64,000 nt of DNA, from positions 65,635 to 129,634 of the forward strand of contig CAWUWW010000006.1 of NCBI GenBank assembly GCA_963926355.1. The letters run 5' to 3'. The notes beneath the pieces are model-generated. The model was given only the letters and a program-made list of their open reading frames with translations. It was not told the origin of the DNA and ran no database searches. Source of the DNA: SCGC-AAA076-P13 sp963926355. GTDB lineage: Bacteria; Pseudomonadota; Gammaproteobacteria; Magnimaribacterales; D2472. Position 1 is the first letter of the stretch; each line of letters opens with the position of its first letter. A program made the translations under genes and the position numbers. Of this stretch, positions 31,449 through 40,593 are shown in pieces.

Positions 31449-32855
31449 TTATTTTTTTAAACTCCACTCAGACCCAGAGCTAGTATCTTTTAAAATAACT
31501 CCCATAGATTCGAGCTCATCTCTTATTTGATCTGCCTTTACAAAGTCTTTAATTTCTTTGGCTGCCATTCTTTCCGCTATAAGCATCTCAACGTTATTAG
31601 AATCTATACTTAACGAGTCGATATCCTCTTTAAACCATAAAGATGGGTCTGATTGTAAAATACCCAAGAGAGAAGATACTAATAAGAGCTTAGATTTAAA
31701 AGAGCTTTTCTGATCAGCGGTAATATTTTTATAATCTTTGACTAATTTATTTAAATAAGTAATTGCTGATGGTGTATTGAGATCATCAAAGAGAGAATCT
31801 CTTACCTCATCGGGCAGGCCCTCATTAGGGTTAATCTTAATATCAGCTAAGTCCTGGTAAATACTGTATAGCTTGTCTAATAATTTTTTAGATTGATATG
31901 CGACCTGATTATTCCAATCTAAGCCTTGTCTGTAATGAGATGATAAAAGCGCAAGTCTGATCACCTCGCCCTCAAAATCTTCAGCTAAATCTTTTACTAA
32001 GATTATATTGCCCAATGATTTAGACATTTTCTCCCCATCGACAGTAACAAAGCCATTGTGTATCCAGTAATTAGCATAAGAATTAGGATTGTTTATGTCT
32101 GCACTTGAGCAACAACTTTGAGCTATTTCATTTTCATGATGAGGGAATGTTAAATCCCTTCCTCCGCCATGAATATCAAACGGAAGACCTAAGGTTTTTT
32201 CTGACATTGCCGAGCATTCGGTATGCCATCCAGGCCTGCCGTAACCCCATGGAGAATCCCAGCCAGGCTGTTCTTCATTACTAGGTTTCCATAATACAAA
32301 GTCAGCTGGATCTTTTTTAAATGGGGCTATCTCTACCCTACTTCCTGCAATTTGCTCCTCCCTATTTCTATTAGATAAAAGCCCATAATTTGCATAAGAT
32401 GGAACATGAAATAATACATGTCCTTCTATCTCATAAGCATGGTCTTTAGCTATTAGGTTAGATATAAGATCTATCATTTCTGATATATATTCGGTTGCCT
32501 TGGGTTGGATATCAGGATGTAATACTGATAATTTAGACATATCTTCATTATAAATATTGGTATATTTTTGAGTGATCTCACTGATAGGAACATTTAGCTC
32601 ATTCGCTGCGTCTATAATTTTGTCGTCTATGTCTGTAATATTTGAAACATAGGTAACTTTTGGATAAGAATATCTTAAAACCCTGACAAGAGTATCAAAG
32701 ACAACCGCCATTCTTGCATTGCCAATGTGAGCATAATTGTAGACTGTTGGTCCACATGCATATATCTTTACATGCCCTGCATCAAGAGGATTAAAGTCTT
32801 GCTTTTTACCTTCGAGGGTATTATAAATTCTTAAAGACTGCACTGTTAGCACCAT
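31449..32855 (-). CDS. cysS: Cysteinyl-tRNA synthetase CysS
   Basis: A class I synthetase of about 468 residues. Motifs: 'KIYACGPTVYNYAHIGNAR' (HIGH-like HIGN, with zinc ligand Cys), 'PGWHTECSAMS' and 'DLTFPHHENEIAQS' (zinc ligands) and 'KMSKSLGN'. The start at 32855 (MVLTVQSLRIYNTLEG) fits the family N-terminus; a start at 32870 adds five residues. Either start lies within the 3' end of the PTPS-like gene, giving a 35-50 base overlap, so translation is probably coupled. The C-terminal anticodon domain ends normally. Confidence 0.95.
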   Translation of the reverse strand: MVLTVQSLRIYNTLEGKKQDFNPLDAGHVKIYACGPTVYNYAHIGNARMAVVFDTLVRVLRYSYPKVTYVSNITDIDDKIIDAANELNVPISEITQKYTNIYNEDMSKLSVLHPDIQPKATEYISEMIDLISNLIAKDHAYEIEGHVLFHVPSYANYGLLSNRNREEQIAGSRVEIAPFKKDPADFVLWKPSNEEQPGWDSPWGYGRPGWHTECSAMSEKTLGLPFDIHGGGRDLTFPHHENEIAQSCCSSADINNPNSYANYWIHNGFVTVDGEKMSKSLGNIILVKDLAEDFEGEVIRLALLSSHYRQGLDWNNQVAYQSKKLLDKLYSIYQDLADIKINPNEGLPDEVRDSLFDDLNTPSAITYLNKLVKDYKNITADQKSSFKSKLLLVSSLLGILQSDPSLWFKEDIDSLSIDSNNVEMLIAERMAAKEIKDFVKADQIRDELESMGVILKDTSSGSEWSLKK

Positions 32856-33273
32856 GCTCAAATACTTCAACTGAAATTAGGTGAACTCTTCCTTTGGTTT
32901 GATCAGCAATAAAGGTATTAGCAAAATTAAAAGTAAGTTCAGCAAATTTTTCACAGCCAACATTTTCCATTACAACTACTTTTGCTATCCCTAGTGTATC
33001 TCCAAGATTCTTTAAAGTTTCAAGTTCAGGGTCGTCAGATGAAACAACTAAAGTATGATCAAAATGATCTTTAATCCAATCTTGAATAACTTTAAATTCT
33101 CCAAAATCATAAACCCATGATTTATCATCAAGCTCTTTAGTCTCTAAGGTAAATTTAAAACCTAAGCTATAACCATGAATCAACTGACAATCAGAGTTAG
33201 CTCTCCATTGCCTAAATGCACATGAGAAACCTCTTTCAGTTCCAAAGGTTTTTATAACTTGATATGTTTTCAT
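32821..33273 (-). CDS. PTPS/QueD-like protein with altered zinc ligands
   Basis: A 150-residue tunnelling-fold protein like 6-pyruvoyl-tetrahydropterin synthase / 6-carboxytetrahydropterin synthase. 'FSCAFRQWRA' aligns with E. coli QueD 'FEAAHR', and 'DCQLIHGYSLGF' with 'CGRLHGHSF'. Thus of the three zinc histidines, only His33 remains; the others are Phe20 and Tyr35. The possible catalytic Cys29 and Asp72-His73 ('FDHTLVV') are kept, as is 'SWVYDFGEFK'. I recall similar 'FRQWRA...HGY' proteins in alphaproteobacteria annotated as the same enzyme, so this is probably a subfamily rather than decay. folE, the supplier of its expected substrate, is two genes upstream. Confidence 0.75.
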   Translation of the reverse strand: MKTYQVIKTFGTERGFSCAFRQWRANSDCQLIHGYSLGFKFTLETKELDDKSWVYDFGEFKVIQDWIKDHFDHTLVVSSDDPELETLKNLGDTLGIAKVVVMENVGCEKFAELTFNFANTFIADQTKGRVHLISVEVFEHGANSAVFKNL

Positions 33274-33902
33274 TTAATATTTTTTAAACTAATAATTTCT
33301 AAGTCCCTTAAAGACTTTAGTAAAGGTAATAATGGCATACCTCTGACAGTATATGAAGAGCCGTCTACATAAGAGAATAAATTGCACCCTAAAGATTCAA
33401 ATTTATAAGCTCCTGCTGCATGAATAGGATTTTCAAGCCTTACGTAATTAACAATCTCCTCTTCTGATAAATCATGCATCTTTAAAGACACTCTCTCTGA
33501 ATATTCCCATAGTGATTTACCGCCTTTAAAGATACAAATTCCACTATGCTGAAAATGCTCTTTTCCTGATAGTTGCTTAAGATTTTCTATAGCCTTTTCA
33601 GGAGAGCCAGGCTTATCAAATAATTTATTCTCCAGAACACACATCTGATCTCCGCCAATAACAATATGGCTTGGGTACTGTTCACTGACTGTTAATGCTT
33701 TAGCTGCTGCTAGAGCAATGACCTGTTTTTCAAAAGGTTGTGATGATATTGCTTCTTTAAGAATATCTTCGTCTACGTGAGAGGTAATTACATCAAATTT
33801 AATACCAGCATCTTCAAGCATTATTTTCCTGCTTTCAGAGCCCGAAGCTAAAATTATTGGAATAGTGGGATTGATACTAGACAGTATCGACTCCTGCTTC
33901 AT
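33270..33902 (-). CDS. maf: Maf-type nucleoside triphosphate pyrophosphatase
   Basis: A 210-residue protein with the Maf start 'IILASGSESRKIMLEDAGIKFDV' and the internal motif 'VIGGDQMCVLENKLFDKPGSPEKA', which hold the S/R and D/K residues for nucleotide binding. 'AAGAYKFESLGCNLF' and 'YTVRGMPLLPLL' complete the family pattern. Maf proteins hydrolyse non-canonical or canonical nucleoside triphosphates to monophosphates. The usual 'PE..R..LL...G' start is slightly altered (SESRKIML). It abuts folE upstream and overlaps the PTPS-like gene by 4 bases. Confidence 0.9.
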   Translation of the reverse strand: MKQESILSSINPTIPIILASGSESRKIMLEDAGIKFDVITSHVDEDILKEAISSQPFEKQVIALAAAKALTVSEQYPSHIVIGGDQMCVLENKLFDKPGSPEKAIENLKQLSGKEHFQHSGICIFKGGKSLWEYSERVSLKMHDLSEEEIVNYVRLENPIHAAGAYKFESLGCNLFSYVDGSSYTVRGMPLLPLLKSLRDLEIISLKNIK

Positions 33903-34487
33903 TTAAAAATGTTTAGGTGAATTTATTAGGTTCATAAATTCAGCTCTAGTTTCAATATTATCTCTGAAACTACCAAGCATTCTGCTTGTAATAGTACTTG
34001 ATTCAGTTTTATGTATTCCTCTAGTAGACATACACTCATGATTTGCATCTATAACAACAGCAACACCTTTAGGCTCAAGAACTCTATTGATAGTGTCAGC
34101 AATTAAAGCCGTCATGGTTTCTTGGGTTTGAAGCCTCTTTCCGAATATGTCAACAACTCTGGCCAACTTACTTATACCAACTACCCTTTGATTAGGTATA
34201 TAACCAACATGTGCAACGCCAACTATTGGAACCATATGATGTTCACAATGTGATTCAACTCTTATATTTCTAACTATTACAGCATCGTCATAGCCCTCAA
34301 CTTCTTCAAAGGTCTTACCTAGAACAGCTTCAGGATCTTCGCCATAACCAGAGAAGAATTCGCCGTATGATCTTATTACTCTATCTGGAGTTTCAAGTAA
34401 TCCTTCTCTGTCAGGATCATCTCCCGCCCATGAAATTAGAGTTCTTACTGCTTTTAAAGCCTCTTCTTTTGATGGTTTTTGAGTCAT
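33903..34487 (-). CDS. folE: GTP cyclohydrolase I FolE
   Basis: A 194-residue type I GTP cyclohydrolase making 7,8-dihydroneopterin triphosphate for folate and for the downstream pterin enzyme. 'RVESHCEHHMVPIVGVAHVGYIPN' holds the zinc Cys-His-His set and 'VVDIFGKRLQTQETMTALIADTI' the tetramer interface. 'DANHECMSTRGIHK' gives the second zinc cysteine and the GTP-binding region. It is the first gene of the folE-maf-PTPS-cysS unit and is divergent from the MBL gene, with 94 bases between. Confidence 0.95.
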   Translation of the reverse strand: MTQKPSKEEALKAVRTLISWAGDDPDREGLLETPDRVIRSYGEFFSGYGEDPEAVLGKTFEEVEGYDDAVIVRNIRVESHCEHHMVPIVGVAHVGYIPNQRVVGISKLARVVDIFGKRLQTQETMTALIADTINRVLEPKGVAVVIDANHECMSTRGIHKTESSTITSRMLGSFRDNIETRAEFMNLINSPKHF

Positions 34488-34581
34488 TACTTTCTCCGTT
34501 TTAATAAATAATTTGGTTCATTTTATATGATATTAAAGAATTTTGATAAACTATTATCATTCTTTTTAATAGTACAAAAAA

Positions 34582-35238
34582 ATGTCAGAACTTAAAGCCT
34601 TAATTAATCCAGTAACACCATTTCAGCAAAATGCTTCAATCATATATTGCTCTTCATCGAAGAAATGTGCCTTTGTTGACCCGGGAGGCGACATAGAATC
34701 TCTTCTTGCAGTTGCAAAAGAGAATGGCCTAATACCGGAAAAGATTCTTTTGACTCATGGTCATATTGATCATGCCGGAGGAGCTACTGAATTAGCAGAA
34801 ATTCTTAAATTAGAAATTCATGGGCCGCATATAGATGATAAGTTTTTACTTGATGAGCTTAAGACTCAAGGCGAAATGTTTGGCATGGAAGCGAGAAACT
34901 GTACTCCGGATAAATGGCTAAAAGAAGGAGATATTATTAATGTAGGAGAGTTAACTTTAGATGTGTACTTCTGCCCTGGTCATACTCCCGGCCATATAAT
35001 TTTTTTTAATAAAGTATCAAAGCTAGCTTTAGTTGGAGATGTTCTTTTTAAGGGGTCTATTGGTAGAACAGATCTTCCTGGAGGTAATCATCAAGATTTA
35101 CTAGATTCAATTGCTATAAAATTGTGGCCTCTAGGTAACGATGTAAAATTTATTCCAGGACACGGTCCAGTTTCAACTTTTGGAGAAGAGAGGAGAAGTA
35201 ATGCTTTTGTTGCAGACGGTATCCTACAGAAATCTTAA
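34582..35238 (+). CDS. MBL-fold metallohydrolase (glyoxalase II-like)
   Basis: A 218-residue metallo-beta-lactamase-fold hydrolase. Metal ligands are visible in 'LLTHGHIDHAGG' (HxHxDH), 'CPGHTPGHIIF', 'ALVGDVLF' (bridging Asp) and the last His in 'FIPGHGPVSTFGEE'. The short length without a C-terminal helical domain matches YcbL-type proteins, which have weak glyoxalase II (hydroxyacylglutathione hydrolase) activity. The start follows 'ACAAAAAA' with no clear ribosome site. Convergent with the SDR gene; the stops abut. Confidence 0.9.
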   Translation: MSELKALINPVTPFQQNASIIYCSSSKKCAFVDPGGDIESLLAVAKENGLIPEKILLTHGHIDHAGGATELAEILKLEIHGPHIDDKFLLDELKTQGEMFGMEARNCTPDKWLKEGDIINVGELTLDVYFCPGHTPGHIIFFNKVSKLALVGDVLFKGSIGRTDLPGGNHQDLLDSIAIKLWPLGNDVKFIPGHGPVSTFGEERRSNAFVADGILQKS

Positions 35239-36039
35239 CTATTTCTTGTCGTATCTTCCCGGAGCAAAAATAGAACCCATAAGATTCATTGCTGGCTGGG
35301 GTATATTCTTTATTAAGAATACTAAAACTCTATATGTTTTTGTCGGTATGCATAAATGCTTGCCTTTGAGCGTTGCCTCAACAGCCTCGCCCGCTATCCT
35401 TTTTGCTGGAAATTTCATAAAACTTGGAACTTTATCCATCTCATCCTGAACTCCGCTTGAAGTATGAAATTCAGTAATAGTAAAGCCGGGACAAACAGCG
35501 GTAGATGTGATGCCCTTATGATTATAATTTGCATTTAATGAATCACTAAACCTATTCATAAACGTTTTTATTGGTCCATATAAGGCTTGAATTGATGATG
35601 GCGGAGCAAATGCAGCTACCGATGAAACTATCATTATTTTTCCATGACCTTTTTTAAGCATATCTGGAATAAAAATTTTAGACATAGCAATTACCGATGT
35701 CCCTAAAACTCTAATAAATTTCTCTTCATCATCCATTGATGTTTCATGGAATTGTGTCTTTATTCCATAGCCTGCGTTATTAACTAGGATATCAATTTGA
35801 TAATCATTCTCTTTACAAAAATTATAAATATTATTAGGAGCATTGGGATCACTTAAATCGCTTGATATGAAATCAACCTTAACTTGATGGTCATTACTAA
35901 TGGTTTCTGCTAATTCTTTAAGCTTCTCTTCCCTTCTTGCTGTAAGCACAATATTGAAACCTTTTTCGGCAAATATTTGAGCCATCTCTAGACCTATTCC
36001 AGATGAGGCGCCTGTTATTAATACGTATGAATTTTTCAT
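35239..36039 (-). CDS. Short-chain dehydrogenase/reductase
   Basis: A 266-residue classical SDR: NAD(P)-binding 'LITGASSGIGLEMAQIF', 'VLTARREEKL' (Arg after the second strand suggests NADP), 'DILVNNAGYGI', catalytic Ser in 'MIVSSVAAFAPPSS', and 'YGPIK' with the catalytic Tyr and Lys. 'CPGFTITEFH' follows. The type is close to DltE/YdfG-like or fatty-aldehyde SDRs. The substrate cannot be read. It is divergent from the metalloprotease gene, with about 67 bases between them. Confidence 0.88.
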   Translation of the reverse strand: MKNSYVLITGASSGIGLEMAQIFAEKGFNIVLTARREEKLKELAETISNDHQVKVDFISSDLSDPNAPNNIYNFCKENDYQIDILVNNAGYGIKTQFHETSMDDEEKFIRVLGTSVIAMSKIFIPDMLKKGHGKIMIVSSVAAFAPPSSIQALYGPIKTFMNRFSDSLNANYNHKGITSTAVCPGFTITEFHTSSGVQDEMDKVPSFMKFPAKRIAGEAVEATLKGKHLCIPTKTYRVLVFLIKNIPQPAMNLMGSIFAPGRYDKK

Positions 36040-36106
36040 AAATATATACTAACAGCATATATTTATCTAAGATAGAATTACTAAAAATTATCCAAAAAGG
36101 AATCAA

Positions 36107-38575
36107 ATGAAAATTCAAAAATTATTTTTTATGTTATCAATTTTTACAATGGGATATGGCCTATTAGCTCATACTCCAAACGCCTATGCTGCCTCATCTG
36201 ATAAGAGCATGGAGGAAAATTCTAAAGAAGATATTGAGGGACTAGATGATGAAAAGATGCCTGATGAAAAAGAATATAAAACAATAGAAGAGTTTTTAGA
36301 AGATGGTGAATATAAGACTATTGATGGCTTTATGAATATCATTCACGAGACTGAAAAAGATGAATATTTTTTAATGCTTGAGGAAGATCAACTCAATAGT
36401 GAGTTTATCTATTTTGTCTATATCCTAAATGGCCCCCAGGATGTGGGTGCAAGCGGAGGCTCAATGGGAGATGGATCAATACTTGAGTTTAGAAAATTTA
36501 AAGAGGATATAGGTCTATACAAAAAGAATACCAAGTACACCTATGATGATTCAAATAAGATTTCTCAATCAAAACTAACAAATATTATCGAAGCATTTAT
36601 GGGAAGATTTGAAATTGCGGTCAAAGAAGAAGGCAAGTACGTTATCAATATAGACAAATTATTCTTAAGTGAAATGCTTACAAGCATTACCCCAAATATT
36701 CCAAAAGAATATATGGAATATTATGATTTAAATGTAGGTAGCGCTGATAAGGCAAAGACTTATATCAATGAAATAAAAAATTACCCAAAAAACACCTCTG
36801 CTGAAGTTACTTATGGTTTTTTTAATCCAAAACCAAAATCTGGAGCTCCGGTAGACGCTGTTGCAGATCCAAGATATACCTATATTTCTGCAAAGCATCT
36901 TTTTGTTGAAATGCCAGATAATAATTTTGAGCAAAGAATAGCAGACGAAAGAGTTGGTTATTTTTCAGAGAAAGTAACAGACCTTTCTTCATACGACACC
37001 TATACCGCTAGAGATTTAATGAATAGATGGAGATTGGTTAAAAAGAACCCAGATGCCAAGCTTTCAGAACCTGTAGAACCAATAGTTTACTGGGTTGAAA
37101 ACTCAACACCTGAAGAAATTAGACCCTTTGTGGTTAAGGGTATTGAGGGTTGGAATGCTGCTTTTGAAAAAGCTGGCTTTAAAAATGCAGTTGTTGCAAA
37201 AATACAACCTGATGACGCTGAGTGGGATGCAGGCGATGTTCAGTATAATGTAGTTAGATGGGCTTCAACACCTAACCCACAGTTTTCAGGTTATGGACCA
37301 AGTATAGCCAACCCAAGAACTGGTGAAATAATTGCCGCAGACATAGTCCAGGAATTTAATGCTATTAAGAGAGGATATGCATTAAGAAAATTATGGGGGT
37401 ATTCAAAAGATAATGACCCATTAGAACAATGGATTATATCTCTAACAATGCATGAGGTTGGTCATACCCTAGGCTTGAGGCATAACTTTAAATCTAGTTG
37501 GATTTATGACGCTAAAGAAATTCATGACGTCTCTATAACTGGAAAAAGTCATATCGGCTCTGTTATGGATTACGACCCAATAAATCTAGCTCCAAAAGGC
37601 ACTATTCAAGGGAACTTTTTTCCCCATGCCCCAGGTATTTATGACCGATGGGCTATAGAATTTGGATACACGCCAAATTTAACTGAAGAAGAGAGATCAG
37701 AAATATTATCTAAATCATCCATTCCTGAATATATATTTGGAACAGATGGCGATGCCATGAGCTCTCCTGGCAGAAATATTGATCCTAGAGCTAAAAGATA
37801 TGATTTATCCGGAGATCCTATTACCTACACTTCTGAAAGAATGGAAATTTTAGATGCAAAAATTAAAGAGCTTCCTTCAATATTTCTTAAAGATGGTGAA
37901 ACATCTACTGAGTTTAGATCAGCCTTTCTTAGCCTCACAAGAGAGAAAGGAAGATTTATGAGTGGTGTTTCGAGGTTAATTGGCGGTGTTTACTCTAATA
38001 GAATAGTGACTGATCCGAATAGTGAGCTTACTCCATTTGAAGCTGTTTCATACGAAGATCAAAAAAGAGCAATGAATTTAATAACCTCTAAACTTTTATC
38101 CAATGATGCTTTTGTATTTGATGAGAATTTATTAAAGCATCTACAAAATCAAAAGCGAGCAGCTTACAGCAGTGAGGAAAGAGGGAATGAAGACCCTCAA
38201 TTACATAAGCTTGTTATTGATATGCAAGGATCTATTTTAGCTCACATCTTGCACCCAGCTGTCATGATGAGATTGGTAGATAGTGCTCAGTATGGAAATA
38301 CATACATGCCATCTGAAGTTCTCGACGATCTTTTTGAAGGTATTTTTGTTCCAAAAGAAAATCCTAATACTTTTAAAATAAACCTGCAGTCAAGTTATGT
38401 AGATGCTTTGATAAAAGGACTAAGTGATGAGGATTATGATGAAATTTCAAGATCAGCTATTTATACATCCTTAGTTAAAATTAAAACTTTTACAAAAACG
38501 TCTTATGGAAACAATGAATCCAAAGATCATTTTAAATTTCTAAACTGGAAGATTAAACAAGTTTTAGAACTTTAG
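36107..38575 (+). CDS. Secreted zinc metalloprotease, metzincin-type motif
   Basis: An 822-residue protein with a signal peptide (about 1-28, ending near YAAS). The motif HEVGHTLGLRH at 449-459 is a perfect HExxHxxGxxH zinc site, and 'GSVMDYDP' some 35 residues later supplies the Met-turn, so it has the metzincin active-site pattern. It belongs to the large zinc-dependent protease family with N-terminal DUF5117/DUF5118-like domains ('LDDEKMPDEKEYKTIEEFLED', 'VDAVADPRYTYISAKH'). Such proteins are common in marine Bacteroidetes and Gammaproteobacteria; the substrates are unknown. It has a good ribosome site (AAAGGA). Its end overlaps the convergent MGMT gene by 12 bases. Confidence 0.88.
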   Translation: MKIQKLFFMLSIFTMGYGLLAHTPNAYAASSDKSMEENSKEDIEGLDDEKMPDEKEYKTIEEFLEDGEYKTIDGFMNIIHETEKDEYFLMLEEDQLNSEFIYFVYILNGPQDVGASGGSMGDGSILEFRKFKEDIGLYKKNTKYTYDDSNKISQSKLTNIIEAFMGRFEIAVKEEGKYVINIDKLFLSEMLTSITPNIPKEYMEYYDLNVGSADKAKTYINEIKNYPKNTSAEVTYGFFNPKPKSGAPVDAVADPRYTYISAKHLFVEMPDNNFEQRIADERVGYFSEKVTDLSSYDTYTARDLMNRWRLVKKNPDAKLSEPVEPIVYWVENSTPEEIRPFVVKGIEGWNAAFEKAGFKNAVVAKIQPDDAEWDAGDVQYNVVRWASTPNPQFSGYGPSIANPRTGEIIAADIVQEFNAIKRGYALRKLWGYSKDNDPLEQWIISLTMHEVGHTLGLRHNFKSSWIYDAKEIHDVSITGKSHIGSVMDYDPINLAPKGTIQGNFFPHAPGIYDRWAIEFGYTPNLTEEERSEILSKSSIPEYIFGTDGDAMSSPGRNIDPRAKRYDLSGDPITYTSERMEILDAKIKELPSIFLKDGETSTEFRSAFLSLTREKGRFMSGVSRLIGGVYSNRIVTDPNSELTPFEAVSYEDQKRAMNLITSKLLSNDAFVFDENLLKHLQNQKRAAYSSEERGNEDPQLHKLVIDMQGSILAHILHPAVMMRLVDSAQYGNTYMPSEVLDDLFEGIFVPKENPNTFKINLQSSYVDALIKGLSDEDYDEISRSAIYTSLVKIKTFTKTSYGNNESKDHFKFLNWKIKQVLEL

Positions 38576-38830
38576 ACCCTCTTTCTGCAAGAGTTTCTTT
38601 TTTGTTATAGCGCCTCCTGGGGCGCTGTAACCTCCTATATTACCGTTTGAACATATAACTCTATGACATGGTCTTGTTATAGGATTGGGATTTTTTCCAC
38701 AAGCATTTGCTACAGCCCTTGCAGCATTAGGTCTGCCTAATATGATAGCTATTTCTTTGTATGATTTAGTGAAGCCAAGTGGAATTTTATCAATTTCATC
38801 CCAGACTGACTGCTGAAATTCTGTTGACAT
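38564..38830 (-). CDS. Minimal methylguanine-DNA methyltransferase domain protein
   Basis: An 88-residue protein consisting only of the DNA-binding/active-site domain of O6-alkylguanine-DNA alkyltransferase: 'FQQSVWDEIDKIPLGFTKSYKEIA' (helix-turn-helix), 'RPNAARAVANACGKNPNPI' (arginine finger region) and 'RPCHRVICSNGNIGGYS' with the acceptor Cys. The N-terminal RNase H-like domain of full enzymes is missing. The start at 38830 fits the domain edge; a start at 38872 would overlap the previous gene. ATL proteins have this size but replace the Cys with Trp; here the Cys is present, so repair by methyl transfer is possible. Confidence 0.85.
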   Translation of the reverse strand: MSTEFQQSVWDEIDKIPLGFTKSYKEIAIILGRPNAARAVANACGKNPNPITRPCHRVICSNGNIGGYSAPGGAITKKKLLQKEGLKF

Positions 38831-38837
38831 TAAGGCG

Positions 38838-39287
38838 CTAGGACCATTCTGTAATAATAGACAAAGCCTCATCTTTTGACAGATCCAGTCTTGCGTATTT
38901 GGGAGTATCCATTGATATTATTTGTTCTGCAATTTTATCTAATGGCAGTCCCAGGCTTACTAGAGATGAGACTAAATCTTTCTTAGCTTCTATATTTTCA
39001 TTTTCAGAAGTTAGTTTTTGACTATAGTAGTTAGATTTAAATACCAATTGTCCTAATTCAAATAAAGCAGGTTCTTTATCTTCAGATTCTTCGTAATTAT
39101 CAATAGAATTTAATATCCAGTAATGTGGTTTAGCAACCTTTGCTTTGGCATCTTCAATATTTGGATATAACTTTGTATGAGTTTTTTCTTTAAACCAATT
39201 ATCCTCATGCTCAATAATGCAAATTTCTTTTAATTCAAAGAGATAGTCTTTAAGTGGTTTGTTTGAGTTATTAAATATGTATTTCAT
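38838..39287 (-). CDS. Hypothetical protein upstream of minimal MGMT
   Basis: A 149-residue, acidic, soluble protein without signal peptide or membrane segment. The text is rich in charged helices ('FELKEICIIEHEDNWFKEKTH', 'IEAKKDLVSSLVSLGLPLDKIAEQIISMDT'). No known family is recognised. It stops 7 bases before the MGMT start at 38830 and follows the ornithine aminotransferase region on the same strand (14 bases after its start-proximal side), so it is co-oriented with both. It does not resemble the missing N-terminal domain of MGMT. Confidence 0.6.
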   Translation of the reverse strand: MKYIFNNSNKPLKDYLFELKEICIIEHEDNWFKEKTHTKLYPNIEDAKAKVAKPHYWILNSIDNYEESEDKEPALFELGQLVFKSNYYSQKLTSENENIEAKKDLVSSLVSLGLPLDKIAEQIISMDTPKYARLDLSKDEALSIITEWS

Positions 39288-39301
39288 AGATATATTATAA
39301 A

Positions 39302-40549
39302 TTAGATTGATGAAAAGACTTTTTTAATTTTACTTAATGCCCATTGAATTTGTGATTTCTTAATCATCAAAGGAGGTGCAAATCTAATAACGGTTTCATG
39401 GGTTTCCTTGCAGAGCATTCCCTCTTTAAGTAATAATTTACAGATATCTTTAGCTGGTATGCTTGATTTGTTTAGCTCCAAGCCTATCCATAAGCCCTTT
39501 CCTCTTACCTCTTTTATAAATGGAAAATCTAAACTCTTAAGCTCTTTTAGGAAAAATGCTCCTAGTTCATGGCTATTATCAATTAGATTATCTTCGTATA
39601 GTAAATCCAATGCCTTTGAGGCAACTGATGCTGCAAGAGGATTACCACCAAATGTTGAGCCATGAGAACCAGGATCAAAATGATCCATAACTTCTCTAGA
39701 ACTAAGAAAGGCAGAAACTGGTATCAAGCCTCCCCCAAGCGCCTTTCCTAATATCAAGCCATCAGGAATAATATCTTCATGCTGGTAAGCAAATAACTTT
39801 CCAGTTCTACCTAAGCCTGACTGAATTTCATCTAGAATCATAAGTACATTATTTTCAGTACAAACCTCTCTTAATTGTTTAAGCCACCCATCTTTAGGAA
39901 TAATAATTCCCCCCTCTCCCTGAATAGGCTCTACAAGAACGGCGCATGTATTTTCTGTAATTAACTCTTTTATAGAGTCTATTGATTTAGTACATGCCTG
40001 CTGACATTCGCAATTATTATTACAGTAATCTGCGGTTAAAAAACCTGCACCAAAAGGACCAAATCCTTTTTTATACTCTTCCTCAGAAGAGAATCCAACA
40101 ATTGTTGTAGTTCTGCCATGAAAGTTTCCATCAGCAATAATTATTTCTGCTTTATTATCAGCTATTCCTTTTGTGAAATAACCCCATCTTCTTGCGGCCT
40201 TAATAGCAGTTTCAACAGCCTCTGCACCGGTATTCATAGGGAGGATTGCTGAAAAACCTGATAGTTTTGATAGCTTTTCAATATAGGCAGCAAATGGCTC
40301 CGTATAGAAAGCTCTTGATGAAATAGCTAATTTTTTTGCTTGATTATGAAGTGTTTTTACAAGCTCAGGATGCGAGTGCCCATGACTTACCGCTGAGTAA
40401 GCTGACATCATATCAAGATACTTATTCCCATCTATATCCCATAAATAAGCCCCTTCCCCGCGCTCTAATACAACTGGTAAGGGAGAATAGTTGGTAGCTC
40501 CATAAAGGGCTTCTTTTTCAAAATAGGTACTTTGTAAACTTTTATCCAT
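39302..40549 (-). CDS. rocD: Ornithine-oxo-acid aminotransferase (RocD-like)
   Basis: A 415-residue class III PLP aminotransferase. The PLP lysine is in 'DGLILGKALGGGLIPVSAF', preceded by 'LMILDEIQSGLGRTGKLF' with the cofactor Asp. 'HGSTFGGNPLAASVA' and 'RFAPPLMI' complete the fold. Similarity is highest to ornithine delta-aminotransferase (ornithine + 2-oxoglutarate to glutamate semialdehyde + glutamate); acetylornithine and lysine aminotransferases are alternatives. 'YGATNYSPLPVVLERGEGAYLWDIDG' near the start is the typical ornithine aminotransferase N-terminus. A divergent CtlX-like gene 44 bases away favours an arginine/citrulline catabolic role. Confidence 0.87.
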   Translation of the reverse strand: MDKSLQSTYFEKEALYGATNYSPLPVVLERGEGAYLWDIDGNKYLDMMSAYSAVSHGHSHPELVKTLHNQAKKLAISSRAFYTEPFAAYIEKLSKLSGFSAILPMNTGAEAVETAIKAARRWGYFTKGIADNKAEIIIADGNFHGRTTTIVGFSSEEEYKKGFGPFGAGFLTADYCNNNCECQQACTKSIDSIKELITENTCAVLVEPIQGEGGIIIPKDGWLKQLREVCTENNVLMILDEIQSGLGRTGKLFAYQHEDIIPDGLILGKALGGGLIPVSAFLSSREVMDHFDPGSHGSTFGGNPLAASVASKALDLLYEDNLIDNSHELGAFFLKELKSLDFPFIKEVRGKGLWIGLELNKSSIPAKDICKLLLKEGMLCKETHETVIRFAPPLMIKKSQIQWALSKIKKVFSSI

Positions 40550-40593
40550 GCGTGTATTCTATTCCTATTAATATAATTCCTCTAGAGAGAATA

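Noticed and set aside
38564..38872. Small MGMT as an alkyltransferase-like (ATL) protein
   Set aside because: ATL proteins replace the acceptor Cys; here PCHR is intact.
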